DNA of 64,000 nucleotides from Chitinophagaceae bacterium (GCA_020403425.1 JADBXR010000017.1:1-64000), one strand, 5' to 3'. Positions 1 through 10,196 are shown, counted from the stretch's first letter. Notes: generated by a model from the sequence alone, not told the origin. Numbers and translations: made by a program.

Positions 1-2
1 AA

Positions 3-83
3 AATACTCTTGCGCAAGGGCAATCTTTAGAGCAGGTTCGTACAGATGTTCACGACCTTTTTGCTTTTGGGGAACCTTCATAA
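3..83 (+). CDS. 3' end of an unidentified gene (partial)
   Basis: The frame starting at base 3 is open from the window edge to a TAA at 81-83 and gives 26 residues ending in DLFAFGEPS. The start lies outside the window. The tail is mostly polar and helical-looking and I do not recognise the family. A strong hairpin at 174-203 lies downstream and could end its transcript. Another reading is chance openness, because the stretch is short. Confidence 0.4.
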   Translation, partial: NTLAQGQSLEQVRTDVHDLFAFGEPS

Positions 84-139
84 TTAATCAAGTTTACATA
101 TTTAGTTCGAAATATGTAAAGTGATTTCAGGAAGAGACA

Positions 140-172
140 CTATAAGTTCGCTATAACTTAGCTATAACACGC
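140..172. repeat. Three 11-bp imperfect tandem repeats
   Basis: Three consecutive 11-base units begin with CTATAA (140-150, 151-161, 162-172). The 11-bp spacing places each unit on the same face of the helix, as for protein-binding repeats. They sit between the end of the partial gene and a hairpin. The function is unknown. Confidence 0.5.
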
Positions 173-173
173 T

Positions 174-203
174 CTTTGCCCCGCTCTATAGGGCGGGGCA
201 AAG
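174..203. terminator. GC-rich hairpin, probable bidirectional terminator
   Basis: A perfect 11-bp stem (CTTTGCCCCGC at 174-184 pairing with GCGGGGCAAAG at 193-203) encloses an 8-base loop. It follows the partial gene ending at 83. There is no long T run, so termination is inferred from stem strength and position only. Confidence 0.45.
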
Positions 204-325
204 CCATCACAGAATTATCTTTCGAACAATAGTAGTCCATCGACCTACTCCGGCCCAGGTTTTTCGGGCGTAGAAACAGTAAGATTAATAGCAATTGCAG
301 AACTTGCTATTTTTGTAACACATTT

Positions 326-399
326 CGGGATGTAGCGCAGCCCGGTAGCGCGCTTCGTTCGGGACGAAGAGGCCGCTGGTTCGAGTCCAGTCATCCCGA
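326..399 (+). tRNA. tRNA-Pro (anticodon CGG)
   Basis: The acceptor strands CGGGATG (326-332) and CATCCCG (392-398) pair fully. The anticodon stem CTTCG/CGAAG encloses the loop TTCGGGA, giving anticodon CGG, which reads CCG proline codons. The T arm has the usual GGTTCGAGTCC. The discriminator base is A399, and the following bases are CCCA, so the CCA end is not cleanly encoded, as is common in Bacteroidota. A terminator follows directly. Confidence 0.93.
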
Positions 400-405
400 C
401 CCATG

Positions 406-428
406 GCTTCCGCAAGGAAGCTTTTTTT
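406..428 (+). terminator. Rho-independent terminator of tRNA-Pro
   Basis: The stem GCTTCC (406-411) and GGAAGC (416-421) with a GCAA tetraloop is followed by seven T residues (422-428). It lies just after the tRNA, so the tRNA is probably a single-gene transcript. Confidence 0.85.
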
Positions 429-429
429 G

Positions 430-1006
430 TGTATCAGTCTTCCTGTTTTTCTTAGTGGTGAGAACCGGCAGAACCACCATGTGGATAACGGCTGACCTGT
501 CATCACATATTAAGGACCTTCCTATTTATCAAATACCCGGTGTGGTCATACCTCAGCAATATTAAAACCTGCTTAAAAAACTGCGATCCGGCATATGCCT
601 GCTTTAGTCCGTGTTTTAAGGAGGGATGCCGATATAGTTACTTTTTATCTTATATAACTTGACGATTTGTATTGTATTGATAGGGGCATCTGTATTATAT
701 TTAACATGCTTTTCTTGTTCTGATCCGGTCTGCATGATGACGTTTGATGGGAATTTGCATGATGTATGATAAAAATCATTGCCAACTCCTTTGATAACGG
801 ATAGATTGCACCCTGAAAATCAGGCAGTAAAAGACTATTCAAGGAACTCCGATCTTTAGACCGTTAGATCTTGTGTTCCCCGGTTTAAAATACCATATCC
901 AAGGCGAACTACGCACCCCTGATTATGTCTGATATCCATTATTGCAGCATGCTGCGACCTGACTTCCTGTAGGGTATGGTCTCGCGTGGGCAGACATTTA
1001 TTGAGT
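430..1006. other. Gene-free stretch before the sensor kinase
   Basis: About 575 bases between the tRNA terminator and the kinase hold no open frame with convincing composition or family resemblance. A 65-codon minus-strand frame near 645-842 has no recognisable domain and a biased, low-information sequence. The kinase promoter is presumably here, but I see no clear -33/-7 pair. Confidence 0.4.
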
Positions 1007-3937
1007 ATGAAAAATCGTCTACAGTTATTCCTTTATACTTTCATCATCATTTGCATCATCGCATTGCTGGCGCTCTATGGCGTGGAGTATCAGCGGCTTT
1101 CAAGGGACAAAGGGGCCAATGGTGAACAGAAAAAAGCAATGGAGATCGTTGACCATCTGAATCTTTTCAGAACCTCCCTCAACGACATTGAATACCATGT
1201 CAATTCTTTCCTGATCTCGCACGATAGCGGAAAACTGAAAGATATCAGAGACCTGCAAAATCAGGCAGAGGCAAATATCGATACCCTCAAACAACTATGT
1301 AGTAATGGACTTGTTGATTGTGCCGAGATATCCCGCCTTGACTCCCTTTTCCAGGGAAGCCAGTTACACCTGACATCGACGATAGAACTGCTGCTGAATG
1401 AAAAAATGCGTGATCCTGAACTGCTTGCGAACAATGTACAGTACAGCCTGCTGCGGCTGCGCATCATCAGGGAATATGACCGGATGATGAAGCAGGCCAA
1501 TATCGTCATAGAGAAAACGCATGACGCTTACGACAAGGAATCAACCGACCGGTACAGTTTACTGGGCATGGTGGTCTTCACCACCTTGCTCATCCTGGGC
1601 TTCATTATCTGGCGATTTATTGTTCAGTTGTCGGTGAAGGACAAAGAGATCCGCCGGCACAGGTTGTTTGAAGAGTCCAGTGACGGTATGCTGGTGACCG
1701 ACCCACATTTTGTGATCACCTATACCAATAAAGCGATAGATAAACTGCTGGAACTGCATGGACAGCCCACCATCGGAAACAATATTTTTGATTTTATCAG
1801 TGATGATAAGGTGCCGCACAATGTTTCATTGCGGCAAAGACTTGAGAAGGATATCAACCACAACGGGGCCAACTCATTCGATTTTCATCATTCGAATGTG
1901 GACAGGTGGTTCCGTGTAAATATCCTGCCTTCTGCCTCCAGTTTCACTTTCTTCCTCAAAGATATTTCAGCCATCAAGCAGGCAGAACTGGAGATCCATA
2001 AGTCCAGGAGGCTGTACGCATTCATTGGTGACTGCAATGATCTGATCCTGCATGCTAAAGATGATGATGAGATCTATCGCGAGATATGTAAAATAGCTGT
2101 GAATTCAGGTGACTTCCTCTTTGCCTGGATCGGTATACCCAATGAAGAGACCGGTTTTATAGAACCTCGTTACCAGTACCGGGAGGAGGAGGATTATGTT
2201 CGTGGCATCAAAGTGTCTGTCCTGGATAATGCATACGGGCAGGGGCCTACCGGAAGGGCTTACCGGGCCGGCAGGTATTATTACTGCAATGATATTTCCA
2301 ATGATCCTGTCATGAAGGTTTGGGCACCCCGGGCATTGTCAAAAGGGTTCCAGTCTTCCATAGCCTTACCCGTAATCGTGGAAGGCAAGGTTGTGAGCTT
2401 GTTCACCATGTATGCGCCACGGCCTTTCTTTTTTACAGAAGAAGAGATCGAATTACTGGTCAGGGTAACTGATAATATCAGTTATGCCCTAAACGCCATG
2501 GCCAACAACAATAAACACCGGGAAGTTGAGAAGGAATTGCTGAAAGTGACAAGGGCCATTGAACAAAGTTCCGCTTCGGTGGTGATCACCAATATCAAGG
2601 GAGATATCGAATATGTGAACCCGGCATTTACCCGGCTTACAGGGTATAAACAGGAGGAAGTGATCGGTCAGAACCCGCGGGTATTGAAGACGGGATATAC
2701 CAGCCAGGGAGAATATGAGAACCTCTGGCATGACATCACCCATTTCAGGGAATGGCAGGGTGAGTTCCTGAACAAGAAGAAGAATGGGGAAACCTATTGG
2801 GAACATGCCATCATATCGCCGATACTGGATGAGAACAATGAGATCACACATTTTGTGGCAGTAAAAGAGAATATCACCGAGAGAAAAAAGATAGAACAGA
2901 AGCAGAAACAGCTGATCGACATATTTGAGAACACCAACGCCTATGTTGCCACCTGTAATATGAATAGGGACTTCCTGTACATCAACCGCGCCATGCGGCA
3001 GGTATTGGAGATCGGGAGTGAGGAGGATATTACTAAATACAATGTTAGCCAATTCCGGGGCGACAGTACTGAACAGCTTCTGCCTGAAATGGATAAGGCG
3101 TTGAAGGAAACAGGCAAATGGATCGGGGAGAATAATTATAAGACCAGGTCGGGCCGGAACATACCTGTCATGCAGGTTATCGTATTGCATCAGGATGAGA
3201 ACGGTCAGAACGCCCAGCTTTCTACCACGGCCATTGACCTTTCGCGTGTGAAGGAGACCGAAAGGGACCTGTTGCGCCTGAATCAGGAACTCCGAGAGTT
3301 CTCACGTCACCTGCAATCCGTGCGCGAAGTAGAGAAGAGTAAGATCCTGAGTGAGGTACACGATGAACTGGGCCAGGGTCTGGCGGCTTTGATGATCGAT
3401 GTATCCTGGATCAAAAAACACCTGGGGGATGATACAGAGCTGGTGTCGAAAAAAGTAGATAACCTGCTGGATGCGATCTCTGCCAACCTGGATTCCTTCT
3501 CACGTATTTACAGCGCCATGAACCCCTCTATGCTGAACGAGCTGGGTCTGCATGCTTCTGTTGAGTACCTGGTACATTCTTTTACCAAATCAAGTGGTAT
3601 ACCTGTAAAACTGGTCTCCAACACGGAGAACGAAAAACTTCACCCCAACCAGAGCCTGGCCCTGTACCGTATTGTGCAGGAAGCATTGACCAATGTGAAA
3701 CAACATGCCAAAGCTGGCTCTGCCACCGTTAGCCTGATCAGGCAGGACGGCACACTGGAACTGCAGATAGAGGACGATGGCGTTGGGTTTACTTCCCCGG
3801 CCGTAGATACCAAAGAGCATTACGGCATCCTGGAAATACGGGAAAGGGTGTATGCGATGAATGGAACCTTCCATATTTCATCTGCTCCGGGTCGGGGTAC
3901 TACCCTCAATATCCAGGTTCCCTTAGAGAAACGTTAA
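1007..3937 (+). CDS. Membrane sensor histidine kinase with PAS and GAF domains
   Basis: This is a NarX/DegS-type sensor kinase that should phosphorylate a LuxR-family response regulator. From the ATG at 1007 it is 976 residues; a GTG at 986 is an alternative start. Two membrane helices (about 8-27 and 185-207) flank a periplasmic helical sensor region. A PAS domain, a GAF domain (about 340-500) and two more PAS domains follow in the cytoplasm. The dimerisation domain has the HisKA_3 motif EVHDELGQG, with His as phosphoacceptor. The ATPase end shows NVKQHAKA and DDGVGF boxes. No response regulator gene lies next to it, so the partner is elsewhere. The efflux operon starts 130 bases downstream and may be a target, but nothing in the sequence proves that. 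Confidence 0.9.
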   Translation: MKNRLQLFLYTFIIICIIALLALYGVEYQRLSRDKGANGEQKKAMEIVDHLNLFRTSLNDIEYHVNSFLISHDSGKLKDIRDLQNQAEANIDTLKQLCSNGLVDCAEISRLDSLFQGSQLHLTSTIELLLNEKMRDPELLANNVQYSLLRLRIIREYDRMMKQANIVIEKTHDAYDKESTDRYSLLGMVVFTTLLILGFIIWRFIVQLSVKDKEIRRHRLFEESSDGMLVTDPHFVITYTNKAIDKLLELHGQPTIGNNIFDFISDDKVPHNVSLRQRLEKDINHNGANSFDFHHSNVDRWFRVNILPSASSFTFFLKDISAIKQAELEIHKSRRLYAFIGDCNDLILHAKDDDEIYREICKIAVNSGDFLFAWIGIPNEETGFIEPRYQYREEEDYVRGIKVSVLDNAYGQGPTGRAYRAGRYYYCNDISNDPVMKVWAPRALSKGFQSSIALPVIVEGKVVSLFTMYAPRPFFFTEEEIELLVRVTDNISYALNAMANNNKHREVEKELLKVTRAIEQSSASVVITNIKGDIEYVNPAFTRLTGYKQEEVIGQNPRVLKTGYTSQGEYENLWHDITHFREWQGEFLNKKKNGETYWEHAIISPILDENNEITHFVAVKENITERKKIEQKQKQLIDIFENTNAYVATCNMNRDFLYINRAMRQVLEIGSEEDITKYNVSQFRGDSTEQLLPEMDKALKETGKWIGENNYKTRSGRNIPVMQVIVLHQDENGQNAQLSTTAIDLSRVKETERDLLRLNQELREFSRHLQSVREVEKSKILSEVHDELGQGLAALMIDVSWIKKHLGDDTELVSKKVDNLLDAISANLDSFSRIYSAMNPSMLNELGLHASVEYLVHSFTKSSGIPVKLVSNTENEKLHPNQSLALYRIVQEALTNVKQHAKAGSATVSLIRQDGTLELQIEDDGVGFTSPAVDTKEHYGILEIRERVYAMNGTFHISSAPGRGTTLNIQVPLEKR

Positions 3938-4065
3938 TTTATTGACCGCCAACCTGCGGTTTAAGCTTGGTTGTTTGTAAACGGGATACTATCTTCTGTC
4001 ATTTGGTGGTCAATAATCAAACAAAGCCCCCATTTTCAACGTTTTTTAATATAATTTCGCGCGCA

Positions 4066-4386
4066 ATGGGGAAAATAGCTGCATTTTTATTGCTGTTGAT
4101 GTTCATCATCCAGTCTCCCGTATTTGCCTGCGCCCTGCAGGTAAAGGTGGATCAAGCTGCCCTACTATTTACCGATACCGGCAGTGGACAGCAGGATGCA
4201 GACCAGGACCCCGACCAGCCCGGTCATTTCGATAATGATGAATCTGACGATCTCAAAATGCCGGTTTGCCGTATCGGATTGTCGCTTCCCTATCAAAGAA
4301 ACACCAAGAACCTGTCTGGCCAATACCTGTTGGCACAGGTGGTGCAACAGAACTTTTCCGTTACTACGCCTCCTCCTGAGTGCTAA
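4066..4386 (+). CDS. Small secreted protein preceding the efflux operon
   Basis: I take the ATG at 4066, because the protein then begins with a signal peptide (MGKIAAFLLLLMFI ending FACA). The longer open frame upstream has no such logic. The mature part is about 85 residues, acidic in the middle (Asp/Gln/Pro-rich) and ends TPPPEC. I do not recognise a domain. It lies 75 bases upstream of the adaptor gene on the same strand and is probably cotranscribed with the pump genes. A metal-binding or envelope-sensing role would fit the acidic stretch, but this is inference. Confidence 0.6.
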   Translation: MGKIAAFLLLLMFIIQSPVFACALQVKVDQAALLFTDTGSGQQDADQDPDQPGHFDNDESDDLKMPVCRIGLSLPYQRNTKNLSGQYLLAQVVQQNFSVTTPPPEC

Positions 4387-4461
4387 GGACAACCTTCGCT
4401 GATCTCTCTGTTTACTAAGTCTATTCCTTATCGGCCCGTAAGGGCAAAAACAATTCTAGTT

Positions 4462-5592
4462 ATGCATAGTCGTGTACTGTATGTATGGATCCTTATTTGT
4501 ACGGGTGTATTCTTTATTTCCTGTGGCACTAAAAAGGAGACCAACCAGTCAACCCCGGAAACTTTCCAGGTATTTCAACCCATTGTCATTGACACATCGT
4601 ATGAAAAATCGTATGTAGCAGATATCCATTCTATGCAGAACGTAGAGATACGGGCCCGTGTAAAAGGATTTATCGAGAAGATCCTGGTGGATGAAGGTAA
4701 ACCCGTAAAAGCGGGCCAGACCTTATTCGTCTTTAACAACCTCATGCTCAAAGAAGAACTGCTTAAGGCCAATGCACACCTGAAAAATGCGGTAGCCGAA
4801 CTGAAAGTGGCCGAAGTGGAGCTGAAGAATGTGAGGAACCTGGTAGAGAAAAAAGTGGTTTCAGAAACGGAACTGGAAATGGCCAAGGCCAAAAAAGAAG
4901 CGATCGAGGCAAAGATACTGGAAGCCAAAGCCGCCGTATCCATTGCAGAACTGCACATCTCTTATTCGCAGATCAAAGCGCCTTTTGACGGTGTGATCAA
5001 CCGGATCCCTTATAAAGTAGGGAGCCTGGTGGATGAGGGCACCCTGCTGACCACCCTCTCCAATAATAAGGAGATGTTCGTCTATTTCAATATCTCAGAG
5101 AAGGAATACCTCCGCTTCTCCAAGTCTAATGAGCTCACCAAACAGAATTCCATATCGCTGCTGCTGGCCGATAACACACGCTTCAAATACAAAGGCCGCA
5201 TTGAAACAGCTGAAACGGAGATCGATAAGAATACCGGAAACATCGCCATCCGTGCACGTTTTGCCAATCCGGAATACCTGCTCAAACATGGAGCTACCGG
5301 TAAGATCATACTCAATGGGGTATTGGATAACGCCCTCGTGATCCCGCAGAAATCAACTTTTGAGGTGCAGGACAGGGTGAATGTGTTTGTGGTAGATAGC
5401 AAAAACATAGTGAGAACCAGACCGGTGGAGATCCTGTGGCGATTACCACACCTGTATGTGGTAGGTGCCGGACTTGCCACTGGCGACAAAGTGATCTATG
5501 AAGGGGTGCAGCTGGTGAAGGAGGGAGACAGCATCAATGCCAAACCCGTTGATCTGCACAGTCTGCTTCCACAACTCTTATCAACCCATTAA
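4462..5592 (+). CDS. RND efflux periplasmic adaptor (membrane fusion lipoprotein)
   Basis: This 376-residue protein is the AcrA/MexA-type adaptor linking an inner-membrane RND pump to an outer-membrane channel. The N-terminus has a lipobox (FFISCG), so it is probably lipid-anchored. The order is typical: a first barrel-sandwich half with the IRARVKGFIEKI motif, a Lys/Glu/Ala-rich alpha-helical hairpin (about 105-160), the second lipoyl half (SQIKAPFDGVINRIPYKVG), then beta-barrel and membrane-proximal domains. Only 8 bases separate it from the pump gene, so the two form an operon. Substrates cannot be read from sequence. Confidence 0.93.
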   Translation: MHSRVLYVWILICTGVFFISCGTKKETNQSTPETFQVFQPIVIDTSYEKSYVADIHSMQNVEIRARVKGFIEKILVDEGKPVKAGQTLFVFNNLMLKEELLKANAHLKNAVAELKVAEVELKNVRNLVEKKVVSETELEMAKAKKEAIEAKILEAKAAVSIAELHISYSQIKAPFDGVINRIPYKVGSLVDEGTLLTTLSNNKEMFVYFNISEKEYLRFSKSNELTKQNSISLLLADNTRFKYKGRIETAETEIDKNTGNIAIRARFANPEYLLKHGATGKIILNGVLDNALVIPQKSTFEVQDRVNVFVVDSKNIVRTRPVEILWRLPHLYVVGAGLATGDKVIYEGVQLVKEGDSINAKPVDLHSLLPQLLSTH

Positions 5593-5600
5593 TCCAACCC

Positions 5601-8600
5601 ATGACATCTAATTTTATACGCCGACCGATCTTGTCGATCGTTATTTCGTTACTGATCATGCTCATCGGGCTGATCTCACTCACGCAACTACCGGTTACCC
5701 AGTTCCCGGATATTGCGCCGCCGGAAGTGACCGTGACCACCAAGTATACCGGTGCCAATGCAGAGACCTGTGTAAAAGCCGTAGTGACCCCGCTGGAACG
5801 CGCCATTAACGGTGTGCCGGGCATGTCGTATATGTCGTCTGTTTCCGGTAATGACGGATCCAGCGTGATCTCCATCATATTCAAATCGGGCGTAGACCCC
5901 GAAGTGGCATCGGTGAATGTGCAGAACCGTGTATCGTCCGTAGTGGATGAATTACCGGAAGAAGTGATCAAAGCAGGTGTGATCGTGGAGAAAGTACAGA
6001 ACAGTATGCTGCTGTACCTGAATATTCTCAGTGAGGACAGCACCATGGATGAAAAGTTCCTCTACAACTTTACGGACATCAACCTGTTGCCGGAGCTAAA
6101 AAGGATCGAAGGTGTGGGTTTTGCCGATATCATGGGTTCCAGGGAATATTCCATGCGTATCTGGATGAATCCGGATAAGATGACCACCTACAATATTTCT
6201 ACCGATGATGTGATCAGGGCTCTGAAAGAACAGAATGTGGAAGCCGCACCTGGTAAGATCGGTGAAAGTTCCGGTAAAAGACCTGAGGCGCTGCAGTACG
6301 TGTTGAAGTACACGGGCAAGTTCAACACAGAGGAACAATATGAGAACATTGTATTGAAGAGTACGGTAGATGGACAGATCATTACGTTGAAAGATGTGGC
6401 CAATGTGGAATTCGGCTCACAGGAATATGATGTGATCTCCAAAGAGAACGGTAAACCTTCTGCTGCTATCCTCCTGAAACAAAGGCCGGGCAGTAATGCC
6501 AGCCAGGTGATCGCCAATATCAAGAGCCGGATGGAAGATCTGTCTGCTGGGTTCCCTTCCGGTATGACATATACGATCAGCTACGACGTATCCGCTTTCC
6601 TGGATGCTTCTATCCATGAAGTGATCAAGACCCTGATCGAAGCCTTCCTGCTGGTGGCATTGGTGGTATTTGTGTTTTTGCAGGATTTCCGTTCAACCAT
6701 CATACCGGCCATTGCGGTACCGGTTTCATTGGTGGGAACTTTCTTTTTCATCAAGCTGTTCGGCTTTTCGATCAATATGATCACCCTGTTCGCGTTGGTA
6801 CTGTCCATCGGTATCGTGGTGGATGATGCCATTGTGGTGATAGAAGCGGTTCACTCCATTATGGAAGAGACCAACCTGAGTCCGCGAAAAGCCACTGAAA
6901 AGGCCATGCGTGAGATCAGTGGCGCCATCATTGCCATTACCTTGGTGATGTCGGCGGTGTTCTTGCCGGTGGCCTTTCTCGAAGGTCCTACGGGTGTGTT
7001 CTATCGCCAGTTCTCGCTGACCATGGCAGTATCGATTGTCTTATCGGGTATCGTGGCACTGACCCTGACACCCGCACTTTGTGCCGCCCTGCTGAAAAAT
7101 AACCACCACGCAGGCGCCCATGCAAAAAAGAGTTTGTTCCAGATCTTCTTCGATGCATTCAATAACCGATACAATGGCCTGGCCAATAAGTACAAGAAAC
7201 TGATCGAAGCCATTGCCAACCGTAGGGTGGTTACCTGGCTGATCATTCTGCTGTTCTGCGGATTGACCGGAATGGTGGGCAGGGTATTGCCCAGCGGTTT
7301 TATTCCCAACGAAGACCAGGCAACGATCTATGCCAACGTAACCGCTCCCTCAGGGGCTACGCTGGAACGTACCGAAAAAGTGGTGGATGAGATCCAGAAA
7401 GCTGCACAGGCATTACCCGATGTGGCATCGGTATCCACCCTGGCAGGGTATAGTGTATTGTCTGAAGGTGTGGGTGCCACATTCGGAATGAACCTGATCG
7501 GACTGAAAAAATGGGAAGACCGTGAGCGTACCGATAAAGAAGTGATCGAACTGCTGAAAGACAAGACACGCCATATCAAAGATGCCCGGATCGAATTCTT
7601 TACACCACCACCGGTTCCGGGATACGGTAATTCAAGCGGTTTTGAACTGCGGTTGCTGGATAAGACGGGCAGGGGCGATCTGAAAAAACTGGAATCCGTT
7701 GCTAATGATTTTGTACGCGAACTGAAAAAGCACCCGGCCATCGGAAATGCTTTCACCACATTCGATGCCAGTTTCCCGCAGTACCTGGTCAGCATCGATA
7801 ATATCAAGGCTGCGCAGAAAGGGGTGGTTCTGGCAGACGTGCTCAATACGCTGCAGGCATTCATCGGTAGTGAATATGCCACCAACTTCATCCGCTTTGG
7901 TCAGCTGTACCGGGTAATGATCCAGTCATCGCCCGAATTCCGTTCACGCCCCGAAGACCTGATGCGTTTGTTTGTAAAGAACAAGATGGGTGAGATGGTG
8001 CCCGTGGCCGCTTTCCTGAAAATTGAAAAAGTATATGGTCCCGAACAGGTGACCCGTTATAATATGTATCCTTCGGCCATGGTGAACGGAGAACCCAAAG
8101 CGGGTTACAGCAGTGGACAGGCCATTGAAGCTATCCGAGAAGTGGCCAAGACCAAACTGCCGGCTGGTTTCGGGTACGACTGGGCAGGCTCCTCTCGTGA
8201 TCAGGCCAATACGGGTGGCGAAGCCATATTGATCTTCATACTGAGCCTGCTGTTCGTGTACCTGCTGCTCTCGGCCCAGTACGAAAGTTTCCTGTTGCCC
8301 ATGCCGGTGATCCTGTCGTTGCCAACCGGTGTGTTCGGCGCATTCTTCCTGCTGTGGATATTGGGACTGGAGAACAATATCTATGCGCAGGTGGCCATGA
8401 TCATGCTGATCGGTCTGTTAGGTAAGAACGCGATCCTGATCGTAGAATTCGCTTCCATGAAACACAGGGAAGGTAAAACACCTTTGCAGGCAGCCATTGA
8501 AGGGGCCGCTTCAAGGTTGCGTCCCATCCTGATGACCTCTTTCGCATTCGTTGCCGGATTGATACCCTTGATCTTTGCGAGTGGCGCGGGTGCCATCGGT

Positions 8601-8759
8601 AATAAGACCATCGGTACCGCTGCAGCGGGAGGTATGTTGTTCGGAACCCTTTTTGGTGTGATCGTGATACCCGGTATCTATGTGATCTTCTCCAAGATCA
8701 CGGATGCCATGCGCAAATCGAAGAACAAAGAGGAAAAACCATTTACAGAGACAATCTAA
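5601..8759 (+). CDS. RND multidrug efflux pump, inner-membrane subunit (AcrB/HAE1 type)
   Basis: At 1052 residues it has the usual length of hydrophobe/amphiphile efflux-1 pumps. It has one N-terminal helix (SIVISLLIMLIGLISL), two large periplasmic loops and two blocks of membrane helices. The proton-relay acidic pair appears in GIVVDDAIVVIE. The C-terminal half has the GLLGKNAILIVEFA motif that mirrors it. It exports amphiphilic drugs, detergents or metabolites from the periplasm or membrane using the proton gradient. It lies between adaptor and channel genes with gaps of 8 and 6 bases. No substitutions at key residues are apparent. Confidence 0.96.
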   Translation: MTSNFIRRPILSIVISLLIMLIGLISLTQLPVTQFPDIAPPEVTVTTKYTGANAETCVKAVVTPLERAINGVPGMSYMSSVSGNDGSSVISIIFKSGVDPEVASVNVQNRVSSVVDELPEEVIKAGVIVEKVQNSMLLYLNILSEDSTMDEKFLYNFTDINLLPELKRIEGVGFADIMGSREYSMRIWMNPDKMTTYNISTDDVIRALKEQNVEAAPGKIGESSGKRPEALQYVLKYTGKFNTEEQYENIVLKSTVDGQIITLKDVANVEFGSQEYDVISKENGKPSAAILLKQRPGSNASQVIANIKSRMEDLSAGFPSGMTYTISYDVSAFLDASIHEVIKTLIEAFLLVALVVFVFLQDFRSTIIPAIAVPVSLVGTFFFIKLFGFSINMITLFALVLSIGIVVDDAIVVIEAVHSIMEETNLSPRKATEKAMREISGAIIAITLVMSAVFLPVAFLEGPTGVFYRQFSLTMAVSIVLSGIVALTLTPALCAALLKNNHHAGAHAKKSLFQIFFDAFNNRYNGLANKYKKLIEAIANRRVVTWLIILLFCGLTGMVGRVLPSGFIPNEDQATIYANVTAPSGATLERTEKVVDEIQKAAQALPDVASVSTLAGYSVLSEGVGATFGMNLIGLKKWEDRERTDKEVIELLKDKTRHIKDARIEFFTPPPVPGYGNSSGFELRLLDKTGRGDLKKLESVANDFVRELKKHPAIGNAFTTFDASFPQYLVSIDNIKAAQKGVVLADVLNTLQAFIGSEYATNFIRFGQLYRVMIQSSPEFRSRPEDLMRLFVKNKMGEMVPVAAFLKIEKVYGPEQVTRYNMYPSAMVNGEPKAGYSSGQAIEAIREVAKTKLPAGFGYDWAGSSRDQANTGGEAILIFILSLLFVYLLLSAQYESFLLPMPVILSLPTGVFGAFFLLWILGLENNIYAQVAMIMLIGLLGKNAILIVEFASMKHREGKTPLQAAIEGAASRLRPILMTSFAFVAGLIPLIFASGAGAIGNKTIGTAAAGGMLFGTLFGVIVIPGIYVIFSKITDAMRKSKNKEEKPFTETI

Positions 8760-8765
8760 TCAAAC

Positions 8766-10196
8766 ATGAAAAGAAAATATTTAAGCGGGATAGTGGTATT
8801 GTTCACCGGTATATGGCTGGGTTCCTGCAGTGTACCGGCTGTGGTAACTCAGAAGAACGGATTGAGTTTGCCGGCAGTTTACTCCGGTTCAACAGATACC
8901 GCAGCCGTGACCCTGCAAAACTGGAGATCATTCTTTACGGATACCAGTCTGCTGTCACTGATCGGTACCGGGCTCGAATACAACCACGACCTGCAGGCCG
9001 CCATGCAGCGTATCCAGTCGGCACAGGCGGAAGTGTTGCTGCAGAAAGGCCTGTTGGCGCCCACGGTCAATGCCAGTGTGGTAAGCAGCCTGAAAAAATT
9101 CGGTTTGTATACCATGGATGGTGCGGGTAATATTGTTACAGAGATGACTCCCGGTAAACTCATCCCCATTAACCTGCCCGATTATTTTCTGGGCGTACAG
9201 ACCAGTTGGGAAGTGGATGTATGGGGCAAACTCAAAAACAAGAAGAAGGCAGCACTGGCCCGATACCTTGCCAGTGTGGAGGGTAAGAACCTGCTCACCA
9301 CGCAGATCGTATCTGCCATCGCTGCCAGTTATTATGAGCTGATGGCCATCGATCATACACTGAGGATCATTGATGAAACGATCCTCATCCAGGAAAGGGC
9401 GTACGAACTGGTAAAAGTGCAGAAAGAGTCCGCGGTCTCCACCGAACTGGCAGTGAAACAATTCGAGTCCCGTTTGCTGAACCTCCGCGCATTTCGTTTG
9501 GATCTGTTGCAGCAGGCCAAACAGGTAGAAAGTGCTCTCCATATCCTGACAGGCAAAATGCCTGCGCCGGTACAACGACAACAGCAGTTCTTTGAGGCCA
9601 GGTTCCCCGAAATGCTTAGAACCGGTGTTCCTTCCGCATTACTGCAGAACAGGCCCGACATACGCCAGGCCGAATGGAACGTGCTTGCCAGCAACGCCGA
9701 GCTGCAGGCGGCACGAGCGGCGTTCTACCCATCATTCAATATTACCGGCTCCCTGGGTTTTCAGGCATTCAAACCGGACCTGTTGATACGTACACCCGAA
9801 TCCGTGGCCTACGGACTGCTGGGTGGGCTCACCACACCGATCATTAACCGCATGGCACTGAAAGCAAATTTCCAGAAGGCCAATGCCGGACAGATAGAGG
9901 CATTTTACCAATACCAGAAAGCCATCTTGACCGGTTACGTGGAAGTGCATAATGAATTACTGCGTGTAAAGAACCTGGAAGAGGTATTTGACCTGAAGAA
10001 TAGAGAAGCAGCATCGCTATCGCAGTCCATTGATATTGCAGAGACCCTGTTCAAAGCCGGACGGGCCAGTTACCTGGAAGTGCTGCTGACACAGCAAAAT
10101 GCCCTGCAGGCAAAACTGGAACTGGTGGATACGCGCAAAAAACAATTCCTGACAACAGTGAATCTATACAAGGCATTGGGTGGTGGCTGGCAGTAA
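8766..10196 (+). CDS. Outer-membrane efflux channel lipoprotein (NodT/OprM family)
   Basis: This 476-residue protein is the TolC-like outer-membrane component closing the tripartite pump. The lipobox LGSCS marks a lipoprotein. Two repeated OEP domains are visible as alternating helical and strand segments, for example LEYNHDLQAAMQRIQSAQAE and RPDIRQAEWNVLASNAEL, both standard positions of the family. It starts 6 bases after the pump stop and is the last gene of the operon. The next gene runs the other way, ending 43 bases away. Confidence 0.94.
   Translation: MKRKYLSGIVVLFTGIWLGSCSVPAVVTQKNGLSLPAVYSGSTDTAAVTLQNWRSFFTDTSLLSLIGTGLEYNHDLQAAMQRIQSAQAEVLLQKGLLAPTVNASVVSSLKKFGLYTMDGAGNIVTEMTPGKLIPINLPDYFLGVQTSWEVDVWGKLKNKKKAALARYLASVEGKNLLTTQIVSAIAASYYELMAIDHTLRIIDETILIQERAYELVKVQKESAVSTELAVKQFESRLLNLRAFRLDLLQQAKQVESALHILTGKMPAPVQRQQQFFEARFPEMLRTGVPSALLQNRPDIRQAEWNVLASNAELQAARAAFYPSFNITGSLGFQAFKPDLLIRTPESVAYGLLGGLTTPIINRMALKANFQKANAGQIEAFYQYQKAILTGYVEVHNELLRVKNLEEVFDLKNREAASLSQSIDIAETLFKAGRASYLEVLLTQQNALQAKLELVDTRKKQFLTTVNLYKALGGGWQ

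Noticed and set aside
285..506. Minus-strand open frame of 73 codons
   Set aside because: It overlaps the whole tRNA-Pro and its terminator on the other strand, so it is not a gene.
645..842. Minus-strand frame of 65 codons
   Set aside because: It has no domain, no start context and low-information composition in a promoter region.
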